Origin: Sphingobacterium multivorum
Lineage (GTDB): Bacteria > Bacteroidota > Bacteroidia > Sphingobacteriales > Sphingobacteriaceae
Assembly (NCBI RefSeq): GCF_039511225.1
Contig: NZ_CP154261.1
Span: 4,216,001-4,280,000 of the forward strand
Direction of reading: 5' to 3'
DNA length: 64,000 nucleotides
Made by a program: the position numbers and the translations under genes. Position 1 is the first letter of the stretch; each line of letters starts with the position of its first letter. Shown in pieces: positions 27,701 through 37,332 of the stretch. The notes beneath the pieces are model-generated. The model did not search any database, was not told where the DNA came from, and saw only the letters and a program-made list of their open reading frames with translations.

Positions 27701-30700
27701 TTACACGGATGTGCTTTTTTGCAATTGGATATATTCACTTGGTGTCATTTGATATTTCGCTTTAAAGACTTTTGTAAAATAGTTTGGATTGGCAAATCCC
27801 GTCTCGTAAGCAATTTCAGAAATGGACTTATCACTTTTTTCAAGCAAGCCTGCAGCCTTTTCTAGTTTTACCGAGCGTATAAAATCTACAGGTGACATTC
27901 CCGTAAGTTCCAGCAACTTATTGTATAGGGAGGCTCGGCTCATCGATGTGTGGGCACTCAGCGCTTCTACCGAAAGTTGTGGATTATCGATATTATCGTG
28001 CACATATTTGAGCACTTTTTGTAAAAATTTATCTTTTTCGGACTTAATCGTCATTTCGGGAGCTACAATAGATACCTGTTTACTATAGACTTCCTTGAAT
28101 GCTTGGTTCAGCTGGAGCAGGCTGTTAACCTTCGCCACCAGTACATCCATATCAAAGGGTTTGGTCAGGTAACCCACCGCCCCAGACTCAAGGCCACAGA
28201 CAAGACCATTATCGACTTGCGAAGCCGTTAGCAAAACAACAGGGATATGTTTTGTCCGCTTATCCTGTGCAAGCTTCTGTGAAAATTCCATACCATTCAT
28301 ATACGGCATCTGTACATCGCTCACCACAAGGTCAGGATGATGGAAAAGTGCTTTTTGCCAGCCATCCTTACCGTTGGTAGCCTCGATAATCTGATAATAC
28401 TCTTTTAAAGACTCGCTGAGGTAATACCTAAAATCTTCATCATCTTCAATAATCAACACAAGTGGGCATTGTCTAAGCTCCGCAGGTTGTGCCAAAGCGA
28501 TCGCTTCTGGTTCAGGCACACCTTCGTAAACTGGATCAGCTTGATCCAACCATAGATCAAACTTAAAGACACTTCCGCTGTCAGGTTGACTGCTTACCGA
28601 AATCTCGCCATGATACATCTGAACAAATGATTGTGCAATTGACAGTCCGATTCCTGAACCTTGGCTCGCCACTTTACCCTCAGTATCATGCTGAAAAAAG
28701 CTCTCAAATATCGATTGTTGCAACTGCTCGGGAATTCCGATACCAGTATCCCGCACTTCAAGGTAAACATGCAGCTTTTTATTGACCATATTTACCGAAG
28801 ATATACTTACGGCGATATCCCCACCTTTTTTCGTGAATTTGAAAGCATTATAGATCAAATTAAACAAAATACGCTCAACCTTGTTACGGTCAAATCGGCA
28901 ATATAATTTCTCCTGGCAAGGGTAGAAAGAATAATCTATCCCTTTTTGTAAGGCCATATCCTGAAATGAGCGATATACTTCCTGGACAAAAGTGACCAAC
29001 TCGCCAGCCTCATCCTGCAATTTCAGTTCATGGTATTCCATTTTTCGAAAATCAAGTAACTGATTGACCAAATTCAACAGGCGGCGCGCGTTACGGCTGA
29101 TCAAATTAAGCTGTTCCCCCAGCTTACTATCTTTATTTTTAGCAACCAATGCATCTATAGGGCCCATGATCAAAGAGATTGGTGTGCGGAATTCATGACT
29201 TAAATTAGTTAAAAACCTAATTTTCATCGCATCCAATTGATGTTTGGTCTCTGCATCCCTTTTCTGTTGCTCAATAAGCTGCCGCGCCTGGATACGTTCC
29301 TGCTCGAGCGCAAATTTTTGCTTTAACTTTTGAATCCCACGATGCCTGATGGACAACAGCACCGCAACAAAGGCTAGCACATAAAATAAATAGGCATAAA
29401 TTGTACGCCAAATCGGTGGCGCAACGTGTATGGCTATCGATTTGATTTCCTTATTCCAAATACCATCATTATTGCTTGCGCGTACCTCAAAAATATAGTC
29501 TCCAGGATCTAAATTTGTATAATAAGCACTGTTTTCCTTTCCGTTTCGAATCCAGTTTTTGTCAAAACCGACGAGACGGTACTCATAATTGTTGTCTTCC
29601 GGCACGGTAAGGTTTAATGCCGCAAAAGAAATTGAAAAATTCTGCTTATACTTCAGGTTGATGCGATCGGCAGTCAACAGAGACTGTTGTATCGGACCAT
29701 TTTCGGTAGGCTGAATGATCACATTGTCAATTTTTAGATCCGTTAATGCGACCTTGGCAGGATTACTGTTGGTTTTTAAATGAGCGGGATAAAAATGGTT
29801 AAACCCTTTCTGTCCGCCAAAGTAAATTTCTCCGTCATCCGTTTTTAACGACGCCCCAAGCATAAAAGCGCCGTCTTGCAATCCAACTGCATTTGAATAA
29901 TTTTTAAACGTATGCTGTGTTGGAGAATAACAACTCAAGCCTTTGTTCGTTGAAAACCAAATCCGCCCTCTATCATCTTCAATAATACTCTGGATAGCAC
30001 CATTCACTAACCCATCTTTCTCGGAAAGCGTTTCAAATAGTGCTTTCCCTTTTCGTAGCAAACCTACCCCGTTACCGTTTGTTCCGACCCATAGATTCCC
30101 GTTTTTATCTGCATGTATAGCTAAAATATAATTGCTAGGAAGCCTATTTTTTGCTTTATCATAAAGTGTAGCGCGTTTTTTCAAAGGATCATACATCGCC
30201 AGACCCGAGCCGTACGTCCCTATCCACATGTTGTGACCCTGGTCTTCAGCTAGGGCACGTATAAAATTCCCTGGCAACTCCATCCCATCGTCTGAGTGTT
30301 CTTCCCGTTTGTATTTTTTGACAGTTCCACTTCCCTTTTGGATGATATTCACACCGCCTCCATTTGTCCCAACCCATGTATTTCCCTGAAAGTCAACTTT
30401 CAAGCAAAAAATATCATTATTATTCAAGTTGTCTGTCCGATTACCAACGGTGTATCTTTTGAGATTCCCTGAAGTGAGATCATAACGCATCACCCCTTGC
30501 TGATAAGTTCCGATCCAAAGCTCATCGAGTTTTCTTTCCAAGGCCAGTACTGTAAGATCTTTAGGCAGGCTGGCAGAAAGCGCAACGGATGACAATCGGT
30601 CAGTCGTTCGATCGTATTTCCAAATACCACCACCGTCAACTCCCAAAAAGATCTTACTTTGATAGGCCGCAAAAGAGGTCACCATTGCTGGGTCTCCAGT

Positions 30701-31777
30701 CATACCTTCCAGGAAATCCAGACTTTTTAAACTGAACTGACTTAAATTGGTATCGAATTTATTTAAGCCCCCCTGAAATGTACCTATCCAGTAGATTCCA
30801 CTGTTGTCCATAAATATAGACCGTATCGATTTATGAGAAAGGCTATGAACATTACTTAAGTCAGGCTTAAAGGTCCGAACTGTAAAATCATTGGTATTAA
30901 GTATATCAAGACCATTGTCCGTTCCGATCCATAAGTCCCGCTTTTGATTATAACACAAGGTATAAATGCGTGGGCTACTCAAAACAGCTTTCCCCACGCC
31001 TGCCCCAAATTTATTGAACTGAACATCGCCCGGGCTTAAATATTTAAGTCCGAGCATAGACCCTATCCAGATTCTCCCTTTATCATCTTCAACAATGGAA
31101 GTAACTTCAACCTCATTCCCATAACCTTCCTGCTCCGTAAGAACTTCAAAACGTTTGATGGTCTTTAAATCTGCTGAGATACGAAAAATTCCATTCTCTG
31201 ACGACACCCACATGTTGCTGTGTCGATCGCGAAAGACACATCCTGTCACTTTACCCGCAAACATTTCCACAATACGTCGATAGGTTGGATCCATCTTCTT
31301 TTGTAGATCATTGACATCCAAAATATACAGAGCACCATAAGAAGCGATCCAAATATTTCCTTTTGCATCCTGATCAATTGCGTTAATCGCCGTGCTGAGC
31401 CATTTACCATCGGGTGTAAGATTATACGACCGTATACGGTCAGCTTCCCGATCATAATAACTTAAACCACCCCCATTTGTACCGATCCATATCCTTCCCT
31501 TTTTGTCTTCATTTAAGGCTGAAATATGATTTGCCATTAAACTGTTTGCTTTATTCGCATCATAGCGATAGACACTGTAATGACGTCCGTCGAAACGATT
31601 CAGTCCATCTTCTGTCCCCAGCCAAAGAAAACCATAGCTATCGCGATAGATACTATAGATCGTATTGGAGGAAAGTCCGTCTTTTGAAGAATAGCGTTGA
31701 AATGTTACAGGCTGGTTTTGCCCGTATGAAAACAACGTCAGCAGCATCCAGCTTAATGCCAGTAAAATCCGTATCAT
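27701..31777 (-). CDS. Hybrid two-component system sensor/regulator (HTCS)
   Basis: A one-protein sensor and regulator of about 1358 residues. After a signal peptide (MIRILLALSW to FSYGQ) come many beta-propeller repeats of the WIGT-x-GGG / IWIGT type (about residues 25-690), a Y_Y_Y domain (about 710-785, from INLKYKQNFSISFAAL), one membrane span near 800, histidine kinase with His861 (LSHEFRTP), ATPase boxes (NLIYNAFKF, DTGIGIP, GSGIGLSIAQ), a receiver with Asp1154 (VVSDVQMP), and a terminal AraC-type helix-turn-helix (SEIAYETGFANPNYF). Such proteins bind oligosaccharides in the periplasm and activate neighbouring glycan genes. It lies divergent from susC and adjacent to the left arm. An in-frame ATG at 31804 exists, but the one at 31777 starts the signal peptide directly. 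Confidence 0.95.
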   Translation of the reverse strand: MIRILLALSWMLLTLFSYGQNQPVTFQRYSSKDGLSSNTIYSIYRDSYGFLWLGTEDGLNRFDGRHYSVYRYDANKANSLMANHISALNEDKKGRIWIGTNGGGLSYYDREADRIRSYNLTPDGKWLSTAINAIDQDAKGNIWIASYGALYILDVNDLQKKMDPTYRRIVEMFAGKVTGCVFRDRHSNMWVSSENGIFRISADLKTIKRFEVLTEQEGYGNEVEVTSIVEDDKGRIWIGSMLGLKYLSPGDVQFNKFGAGVGKAVLSSPRIYTLCYNQKRDLWIGTDNGLDILNTNDFTVRTFKPDLSNVHSLSHKSIRSIFMDNSGIYWIGTFQGGLNKFDTNLSQFSLKSLDFLEGMTGDPAMVTSFAAYQSKIFLGVDGGGIWKYDRTTDRLSSVALSASLPKDLTVLALERKLDELWIGTYQQGVMRYDLTSGNLKRYTVGNRTDNLNNNDIFCLKVDFQGNTWVGTNGGGVNIIQKGSGTVKKYKREEHSDDGMELPGNFIRALAEDQGHNMWIGTYGSGLAMYDPLKKRATLYDKAKNRLPSNYILAIHADKNGNLWVGTNGNGVGLLRKGKALFETLSEKDGLVNGAIQSIIEDDRGRIWFSTNKGLSCYSPTQHTFKNYSNAVGLQDGAFMLGASLKTDDGEIYFGGQKGFNHFYPAHLKTNSNPAKVALTDLKIDNVIIQPTENGPIQQSLLTADRINLKYKQNFSISFAALNLTVPEDNNYEYRLVGFDKNWIRNGKENSAYYTNLDPGDYIFEVRASNNDGIWNKEIKSIAIHVAPPIWRTIYAYLFYVLAFVAVLLSIRHRGIQKLKQKFALEQERIQARQLIEQQKRDAETKHQLDAMKIRFLTNLSHEFRTPISLIMGPIDALVAKNKDSKLGEQLNLISRNARRLLNLVNQLLDFRKMEYHELKLQDEAGELVTFVQEVYRSFQDMALQKGIDYSFYPCQEKLYCRFDRNKVERILFNLIYNAFKFTKKGGDIAVSISSVNMVNKKLHVYLEVRDTGIGIPEQLQQSIFESFFQHDTEGKVASQGSGIGLSIAQSFVQMYHGEISVSSQPDSGSVFKFDLWLDQADPVYEGVPEPEAIALAQPAELRQCPLVLIIEDDEDFRYYLSESLKEYYQIIEATNGKDGWQKALFHHPDLVVSDVQMPYMNGMEFSQKLAQDKRTKHIPVVLLTASQVDNGLVCGLESGAVGYLTKPFDMDVLVAKVNSLLQLNQAFKEVYSKQVSIVAPEMTIKSEKDKFLQKVLKYVHDNIDNPQLSVEALSAHTSMSRASLYNKLLELTGMSPVDFIRSVKLEKAAGLLEKSDKSISEIAYETGFANPNYFTKVFKAKYQMTPSEYIQLQKSTSV

Positions 31778-31830
31778 ATCTTTAGGTATATCATCCCACC
31801 ACAAAAACTTGAGGTGAGCAACTAAATTAT

Positions 31831-31863
31831 CAAATTAATCCCTTCCAAACTAGTCTTCACAAC
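31831..31863 (-). promoter_or_regulatory. Candidate HTCS promoter
   Basis: The minus strand shows GTTG (31863-31860), 21 bases, then TTAATTTG (31838-31831), seven of eight matches to TAnnTTTG. The predicted start lies about 50 bases before the ATG at 31777. Confidence 0.35.
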
Positions 31864-31946
31864 GATTTATACACCACTGACTGTCATTTTTGACATTCTT
31901 ATCCTTCATTTAAACATTCTTGCTATCCCTGCGAATTTACAATGGC

Positions 31947-31954
31947 TAGCTTTG
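31947..31954 (+). promoter_or_regulatory. Candidate -7 box for the susC operon
   Basis: TAGCTTTG fits TAnnTTTG exactly. The only -33-like TTG is at 31920-31922, 24 bases upstream, so basal activity may be weak and activator-dependent. If used, the susC message carries a leader of about 250 bases. Confidence 0.3.
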
Positions 31955-31987
31955 GTCTACAATTATAAACTGCTTTGAAAGGCATCT

Positions 31988-32030
31988 CCCATTGATGGGG
32001 AAATTGTGTCTCAATGATGCAACCGGTTGC
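31988..32030. promoter_or_regulatory. Two dyads between HTCS and susC
   Basis: CCCAT-TG-ATGGG (31988-31999) and the 12-base palindrome GCAACCGGTTGC (32019-32030) lie 20 bases apart in the 406-base gap 31805-32210. They could be regulator sites for the HTCS DNA-binding domain or leader structure. No reading frame of interest was seen in the gap. Confidence 0.35.
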
Positions 32031-32104
32031 GATATAATTAAGACCGGGAGAAATAACCAATTATTAAACAAAAATATGATAGCACAGAACAGTCCTTAAA
32101 TGAC

Positions 32105-32152
32105 GGTTCATTTTTGCCAAATGAACCGCGCGAAACAGGTATCATTATACCT
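32105..32152 (+). promoter_or_regulatory. Two hairpin-forming inverted repeats in the susC leader
   Basis: GGTTCATTT (32105-32113) pairs with AAATGAACC (32119-32127) around a five-base loop, and AGGTAT (32137-32142) with ATACCT (32147-32152) around four bases. There is no U run, so neither is a classic terminator. Placed 60-105 bases before the susC start, they may act as leader RNA structure or protein sites. Confidence 0.4.
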
Positions 32153-32210
32153 AACCAATTCAAGAAAATTTAACCAATAATTCTTCAACCTATTTATCAA
32201 TCAACATGCG

Positions 32211-35200
32211 ATGATGATTATATGTACAATCACACAAGTAAGGCATTGGAAAAAGCTATGGGGCATAGCTAAACCGTTCACTTTACTGCTGTTCCTACTT
32301 TACATGGGACAAGCGACACTCTACGCCCAAGCCAAAAGGCAGATAAGGGGTATTGTCGTCGATAGTAACCATAAAAAGGTGAGCGGCGCGTCCATCAGGG
32401 TAAAGGGCACCTCACTAGCCACGGCTACCGATGACAATGGAGTTTTCACGATCCAAGTCCCTGCCGATATTAATTTATTGACCATCTCCAAACTAGGATA
32501 TGGTCAACTCGAAGTGGATATCCACAATAAGAACACGGTGGAAGTACAGTTAACCGATAAGTCTATCGAAATCGAGGAAACCGTTGTTGTCGGTTACGGT
32601 CGTCAGAAAAAAGAAACCGTTGTTGGCGCCATTGCGCAAACTTCCGGTAAAATACTCGAGCGCGCAGGTGGTGTTTCTAGTGTAGGAGCGGCATTGACCG
32701 GTAATGTGCCCGGTGTCATTACCACGGCAAGTACCGGTATGCCGGGGGAAGAAGACCCCCGTATTGTGATCCGCGGACGCAGTACCTGGAATAATACCGA
32801 CCCATTAGTCATGGTCGATGGGGTGGAACGACCATTATCCGCTGTTGATATCAGTTCCATCGAAACTATTTCCGTGCTCAAAGACGCATCAGCAACCGCC
32901 GTGTATGGTGTCAGAGGAGCCAACGGCGTTATTTTAATCACCACCAAGCGAGGGAAAGAAGGGCAAATGCTGATCCGCGGTACCGTAAACAACATTGTTA
33001 AGACCGTCTCCCAGCTTCCGGGCAAAATGGATTCATATGATGCATTGATGCTGCGCAATAAAGTGATTGAGTATGAATTAGGCATTAACCCTGCCAGTTG
33101 GGCCGATTATTCACCACAGGATATTATCAATAAATACCGTTTCCCGGCCGACCAAACGGAACGGGAGCGCTATGTAAATACCGATTGGGCAAAAGAACTC
33201 TTTAAAAGCCAAGCATTTTCGCAAAATAGCAGTGTTAATATTGCCGGCGGTACACCATTTGTCAAATACTTTGCCAATGCAGATTATCTCTACGAAGGTG
33301 ATATGTTCCGCCAGTTTGAAAACGCCAGAGGGTATAAAGCAGGCTATGGATTTAACCGGCTCAACGTGCGTTCGAATCTGGATTTCCAGCTTACGCCAAC
33401 AACAAAATTTTCAACGAATCTTGCGGGCTCCCGCGGTGTCCGAAAAAGTCCGTTTGGTGGCGGCAATAATTATTCCTATTGGATTGCAGCCTACACTGTG
33501 GCGCCGGATGTTATTTATCCACGTTATTCCGATGGCACCTGGGGATTTAATGCGCCAAACCCGAATGCCGGAATAAACTCCGCGCGTGTACTGGCCATCA
33601 GTGGAACGGAATATACAACTACAAGTCGCATTACAAGCGATTTCACACTGGAACAGGATCTTAAGTTCTTAGCAAAAGGGCTCAATATACGGGGAACGCT
33701 CTCGCTGGATAACACTTTTGTTGAAGCCAATCGTGGTATCAACGACGCGAATAATAACACGCAGAGCAAGTGGATAGATCCCAAAACTGGACTTCCAACC
33801 TACCAGATCCCTTTCGATGGCACCAATAGATTTGATTTTGTGGAGGGTATTGACTGGACAACAGGAGCAGGATTTGTCGACGACAGAGCCACTTACAGAA
33901 GATTATTTTATCAGCTACAATTAAATTATGCAACAACCATTGCTCAACACCACAATATTTCGGCAATGGGACTTGTCAACCGAAATCAATACGGTAGGGG
34001 GAGCACCGTTCCCTCCTATCGCGAAGACTGGGTATTCCGCACGACCTACAACTATAAAAACAGATATATGCTGGAGTATAACGGCGCATACACAGGATCG
34101 GAGAAATTTGCCCCCGAAAACAGATTTGCCTTTTTTAATTCAGGTGGTATTGGCTGGTTAGTTTCGGAAGAAGAGTTTATGAAGCCATTATCCTTTTTGA
34201 ACACCTTAAAGCTGCGTGGCTCTTATGGGGATATTGGCGACGATAGTGGTGGTGGACAGTTTCTTTATTTAACGCAATGGGCTTATGGCGGTACTTCAGG
34301 AATGGGGGTAGACGGCCGGTTTTCCTACTCGGATGGAAATACCAGTCCTTACATCTGGTATAAAGAAAATGTGCTTGGAAACCCCAATATCCGTTGGGAA
34401 AAAGTGAAGAAATTAAACTTCGGCGTAGATTTCGGACTGTTCAATGGACAGATTTCCGGAAAGGTAGACTTCTTCAAAGATCATCGGACGAATGTGCTTA
34501 TCACAGGTGGCGGTCGGTCTATTCCATCCTATTTTGGAGTCGAGGCTCCAACGGCCAACCTTGGAGAGGTAGAAAATAAAGGTTATGAGGTCGAACTGAA
34601 ATTCAATAAACAACTTAACCCCGATTGGCGGATATGGGCCGATGTCAATTTTACTCATGCCAAGGATAAAGTCATTAATGCCGATGCACCTGAGTTGCTA
34701 CCCGAATATCAAAAACCGGATAACAAACAGGTGAGTCAAACCTATTCCTATGTTAGCTCCGGATATTATAATACCTGGGATGAACTGTATGGCAGCACCA
34801 TACATGAAAGCAATGACCTTGCTAAGCTTCCCGGCAATTACCACATCCTGGACTATAACGGCGATGGTATTATCGATGCCAAAGACAATATTCCTTATGC
34901 CTTTCCCTCCGTTCCACAAAACACCTACAATTGTACGATTGGGTTTGACTGGAAGAATTTCAGTGTCATGACACAATGGTATGCCGTCAACAATGTGACG
35001 CGTCAGGTTGTCTTCAATAGTTTCTCGGGACAGCTAAATTTGGCCTACGATGAGGGTTCCTATTGGTCAAAGGACAATATCAATGCGGATGTACCACTCC
35101 CCCGATGGTTATCCCAGTCAAGCAGCTACGCCCCTGGCAACAGATATATGTTTGACGGTTCATACATTCGGTTGAAGACAGCAGAAATTGCTTACAATTT

Positions 35201-35393
35201 TAATCGCGAATCCGGCGTAATCAAACGCCTGGGCCTTCAAAATCTCCGTCTATTCCTGAATGGCAACAACCTGGTCTTCTGGTCGAAAATGCCGGATGAC
35301 CGAGAATCCAATTACGCCGGTACCGGTTGGGCTTCTCAAGGAGCCTATCCTACGGTAAAGCGTTTCAATTTAGGTGCAAACATTACTTTTTAA
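32211..35393 (+). CDS. SusC-like TonB-dependent transporter (first pair)
   Basis: A 1060-residue outer-membrane barrel. A long signal peptide (ends near LYAQ) is followed by a carboxypeptidase-like sandwich (about residues 46-115, IRGIVVDSNHKKVSGASI), the TonB-box region VVVGYGRQKKETVVGAI, the plug with VMVDGVERPL and SAVYG-like TAVYGVRGANGVI, and a C-terminal barrel ending in Phe (LGANITF). It imports oligosaccharides with the SusD partner encoded 13 bases downstream. Being first in the right arm and divergent from the HTCS, it is probably the most strongly induced gene of the xylan operon. Confidence 0.93.
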   Translation: MMIICTITQVRHWKKLWGIAKPFTLLLFLLYMGQATLYAQAKRQIRGIVVDSNHKKVSGASIRVKGTSLATATDDNGVFTIQVPADINLLTISKLGYGQLEVDIHNKNTVEVQLTDKSIEIEETVVVGYGRQKKETVVGAIAQTSGKILERAGGVSSVGAALTGNVPGVITTASTGMPGEEDPRIVIRGRSTWNNTDPLVMVDGVERPLSAVDISSIETISVLKDASATAVYGVRGANGVILITTKRGKEGQMLIRGTVNNIVKTVSQLPGKMDSYDALMLRNKVIEYELGINPASWADYSPQDIINKYRFPADQTERERYVNTDWAKELFKSQAFSQNSSVNIAGGTPFVKYFANADYLYEGDMFRQFENARGYKAGYGFNRLNVRSNLDFQLTPTTKFSTNLAGSRGVRKSPFGGGNNYSYWIAAYTVAPDVIYPRYSDGTWGFNAPNPNAGINSARVLAISGTEYTTTSRITSDFTLEQDLKFLAKGLNIRGTLSLDNTFVEANRGINDANNNTQSKWIDPKTGLPTYQIPFDGTNRFDFVEGIDWTTGAGFVDDRATYRRLFYQLQLNYATTIAQHHNISAMGLVNRNQYGRGSTVPSYREDWVFRTTYNYKNRYMLEYNGAYTGSEKFAPENRFAFFNSGGIGWLVSEEEFMKPLSFLNTLKLRGSYGDIGDDSGGGQFLYLTQWAYGGTSGMGVDGRFSYSDGNTSPYIWYKENVLGNPNIRWEKVKKLNFGVDFGLFNGQISGKVDFFKDHRTNVLITGGGRSIPSYFGVEAPTANLGEVENKGYEVELKFNKQLNPDWRIWADVNFTHAKDKVINADAPELLPEYQKPDNKQVSQTYSYVSSGYYNTWDELYGSTIHESNDLAKLPGNYHILDYNGDGIIDAKDNIPYAFPSVPQNTYNCTIGFDWKNFSVMTQWYAVNNVTRQVVFNSFSGQLNLAYDEGSYWSKDNINADVPLPRWLSQSSSYAPGNRYMFDGSYIRLKTAEIAYNFNRESGVIKRLGLQNLRLFLNGNNLVFWSKMPDDRESNYAGTGWASQGAYPTVKRFNLGANITF

Positions 35394-35406
35394 AGCAATT
35401 AGACAG

Positions 35407-37305
35407 ATGAAAAAATATTTTAAGGTAATCTTTATAACGGGTGTACTGTGGTCCACTGCCTCACTACTATCCTGCAATAAATATCTAGACAAAGAGGAAC
35501 AGTCGAATGTATCATCCAAAGAAGCATTTAAAAACTTTATCAACTTTCAGGGTTATACTGAAGAACTGTACAACTGTGTAGTCAATTTCAGCAACAACTA
35601 CTGGACCAACTCCTGGAACTGGGGTGAAGATGAAATAACTTCCACAGCGAACAACTTTCATTACGTAAACAAGATCGATCAAGGCAATTTTTGGGGTTGG
35701 CAAAGGGAATTCGACGGTTGGGGTGCCGGTTGGATGGATCAGGGTGATTTTACCACCAGAAACGACGATGTATTTGCCAATCGTGCCTTCCGAGATCTAT
35801 GGAGTGCCTCCTGGTTTGGCCTTCGTAAAATAAGCCTTGGCCTAGAGAATATCGATAAACTGACCGAAGCGACGCAGGAGGAAAGAAACCTGATCAAAGG
35901 GCAATTGTTATTTTTCAGGGGTTGGTTTCACCACCGGTTGATGGAATACTTTGGCGGTATGCCGTACATCAATTATGTACTCCCAAGTGACGAAAAGCTC
36001 CGGTTGCCAAGACTTAGCTACCAGGCCTGTGCAGACCTAGCTGCAGCCGATTTTAGAGAAGCGGCCAACCTCTTGCCGATCGACTGGGACAATACAACCG
36101 CAGGAAAGCGTACACTCGGTAAAAACCAGTTGCGCATCAATAAAATCATGGCACTGGCCTATCTTGGCAAAAACTACCTTTGGGCAGGAAGTCCACTGAT
36201 GAATTTTCAGTCCACCGGAAGTAAAACCTATCAGGCTGATTACTGCAAAAAAGCTGCCCAAGCCTTTGGCGAATTGCTGTCCCTTGTGGAGAGCGGCCAA
36301 ACAAATTATGCACTGGTACCCCTGGCCAATATTCATTTAAACTTTTACACCACGGGACAAAACTGGGCCATGCCAGGTAGTACAGAGGCCATATTCAGAG
36401 GCCCTTATATTGACGCTTGGGTGTCTAACTGGGGAACAAGCAAACAATATATTCCACTGGAGGTTGGAGATGGCGACCTTAAGTTTAACCCAACGGCAAA
36501 TTATGTCGATTACTATGGCATGAAAAGCGGCTTACCGATCAAGGACATTACCCAGTCCGATGCGGAGTCGGGATACAATGCCGAATACCCCTGGAAAGAT
36601 CGCGACCCACGCTTTTATAAGGACATTATTTTTGACGGCACAAAAGTCATACAGGGAAATATGTCGGCATCAGAAGAAAAAAACCGCTATGCCAATCTAT
36701 TCACAGGTGGCAGCTATCGGGATACCCGTACCGGAAGTCAGACGGGCTACGTCTTACGCAAATTTATCCCTTTAACATCCAATAAATATGATCAAGCCTA
36801 CAGTTACGGTACCAATCTTCATATTTACGTCCCTTACATGCGTCTTGCTGATGTCTATCTGATGTATGCCGAGTCTGCCCTAATGGCTTCCAATTCGGCT
36901 ACGGGCAAAGCAGACAATTACGGTAAAACAGCTGTCGATGCCATCAATATCGTACGCGATCGCGCCGGTGTGGGCCATGTAGACAGCAAATTTCTCAGCT
37001 CCGCGGCCGCCCTGCTTCCCGAGCTACGTCGCGAACGTGCTGTGGAACTTGCCTTCGAAGGTCACCGTTTTAATGATCTGCGCCGTTGGTTGTTATTGAC
37101 CGAAGCGCCTTACACCTTAAAGAAAGCAGTTTCGTTTGATCGAGCAGGTATGTTTAACAACCAAGATCCGTCTCAAAATCGCGTAGTCAATATTCAAGAG
37201 AACGTTATTCTGGAACGCAAATTTACGAGCAAGCATTATTGGCTGCCACTAAAGGTCAGAGATGTCAATATGTATCCCGAGTTCTATCAGAACCCAGGCT
37301 GGTAA
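35407..37305 (+). CDS. SusD-like surface glycan-binding lipoprotein (first pair)
   Basis: A 632-residue RagB/SusD protein. The ATG at 35407 is preferred over an in-frame one at 35374 inside susC, since it gives MKKYFKVIF and a lipobox ending LLSC. Helical repeats typical of SusD follow (GQLLFFRGWFHHRLMEYFGG) and the C-terminal ELRRERAVELAFEGHRFNDL signature is present. It caps the partner SusC barrel on the cell surface and binds the incoming glycan, probably xylan oligosaccharide. Confidence 0.92.
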   Translation: MKKYFKVIFITGVLWSTASLLSCNKYLDKEEQSNVSSKEAFKNFINFQGYTEELYNCVVNFSNNYWTNSWNWGEDEITSTANNFHYVNKIDQGNFWGWQREFDGWGAGWMDQGDFTTRNDDVFANRAFRDLWSASWFGLRKISLGLENIDKLTEATQEERNLIKGQLLFFRGWFHHRLMEYFGGMPYINYVLPSDEKLRLPRLSYQACADLAAADFREAANLLPIDWDNTTAGKRTLGKNQLRINKIMALAYLGKNYLWAGSPLMNFQSTGSKTYQADYCKKAAQAFGELLSLVESGQTNYALVPLANIHLNFYTTGQNWAMPGSTEAIFRGPYIDAWVSNWGTSKQYIPLEVGDGDLKFNPTANYVDYYGMKSGLPIKDITQSDAESGYNAEYPWKDRDPRFYKDIIFDGTKVIQGNMSASEEKNRYANLFTGGSYRDTRTGSQTGYVLRKFIPLTSNKYDQAYSYGTNLHIYVPYMRLADVYLMYAESALMASNSATGKADNYGKTAVDAINIVRDRAGVGHVDSKFLSSAAALLPELRRERAVELAFEGHRFNDLRRWLLLTEAPYTLKKAVSFDRAGMFNNQDPSQNRVVNIQENVILERKFTSKHYWLPLKVRDVNMYPEFYQNPGW

Positions 37306-37332
37306 CGAGTTTTTCATTTAATCATTTAAAAA

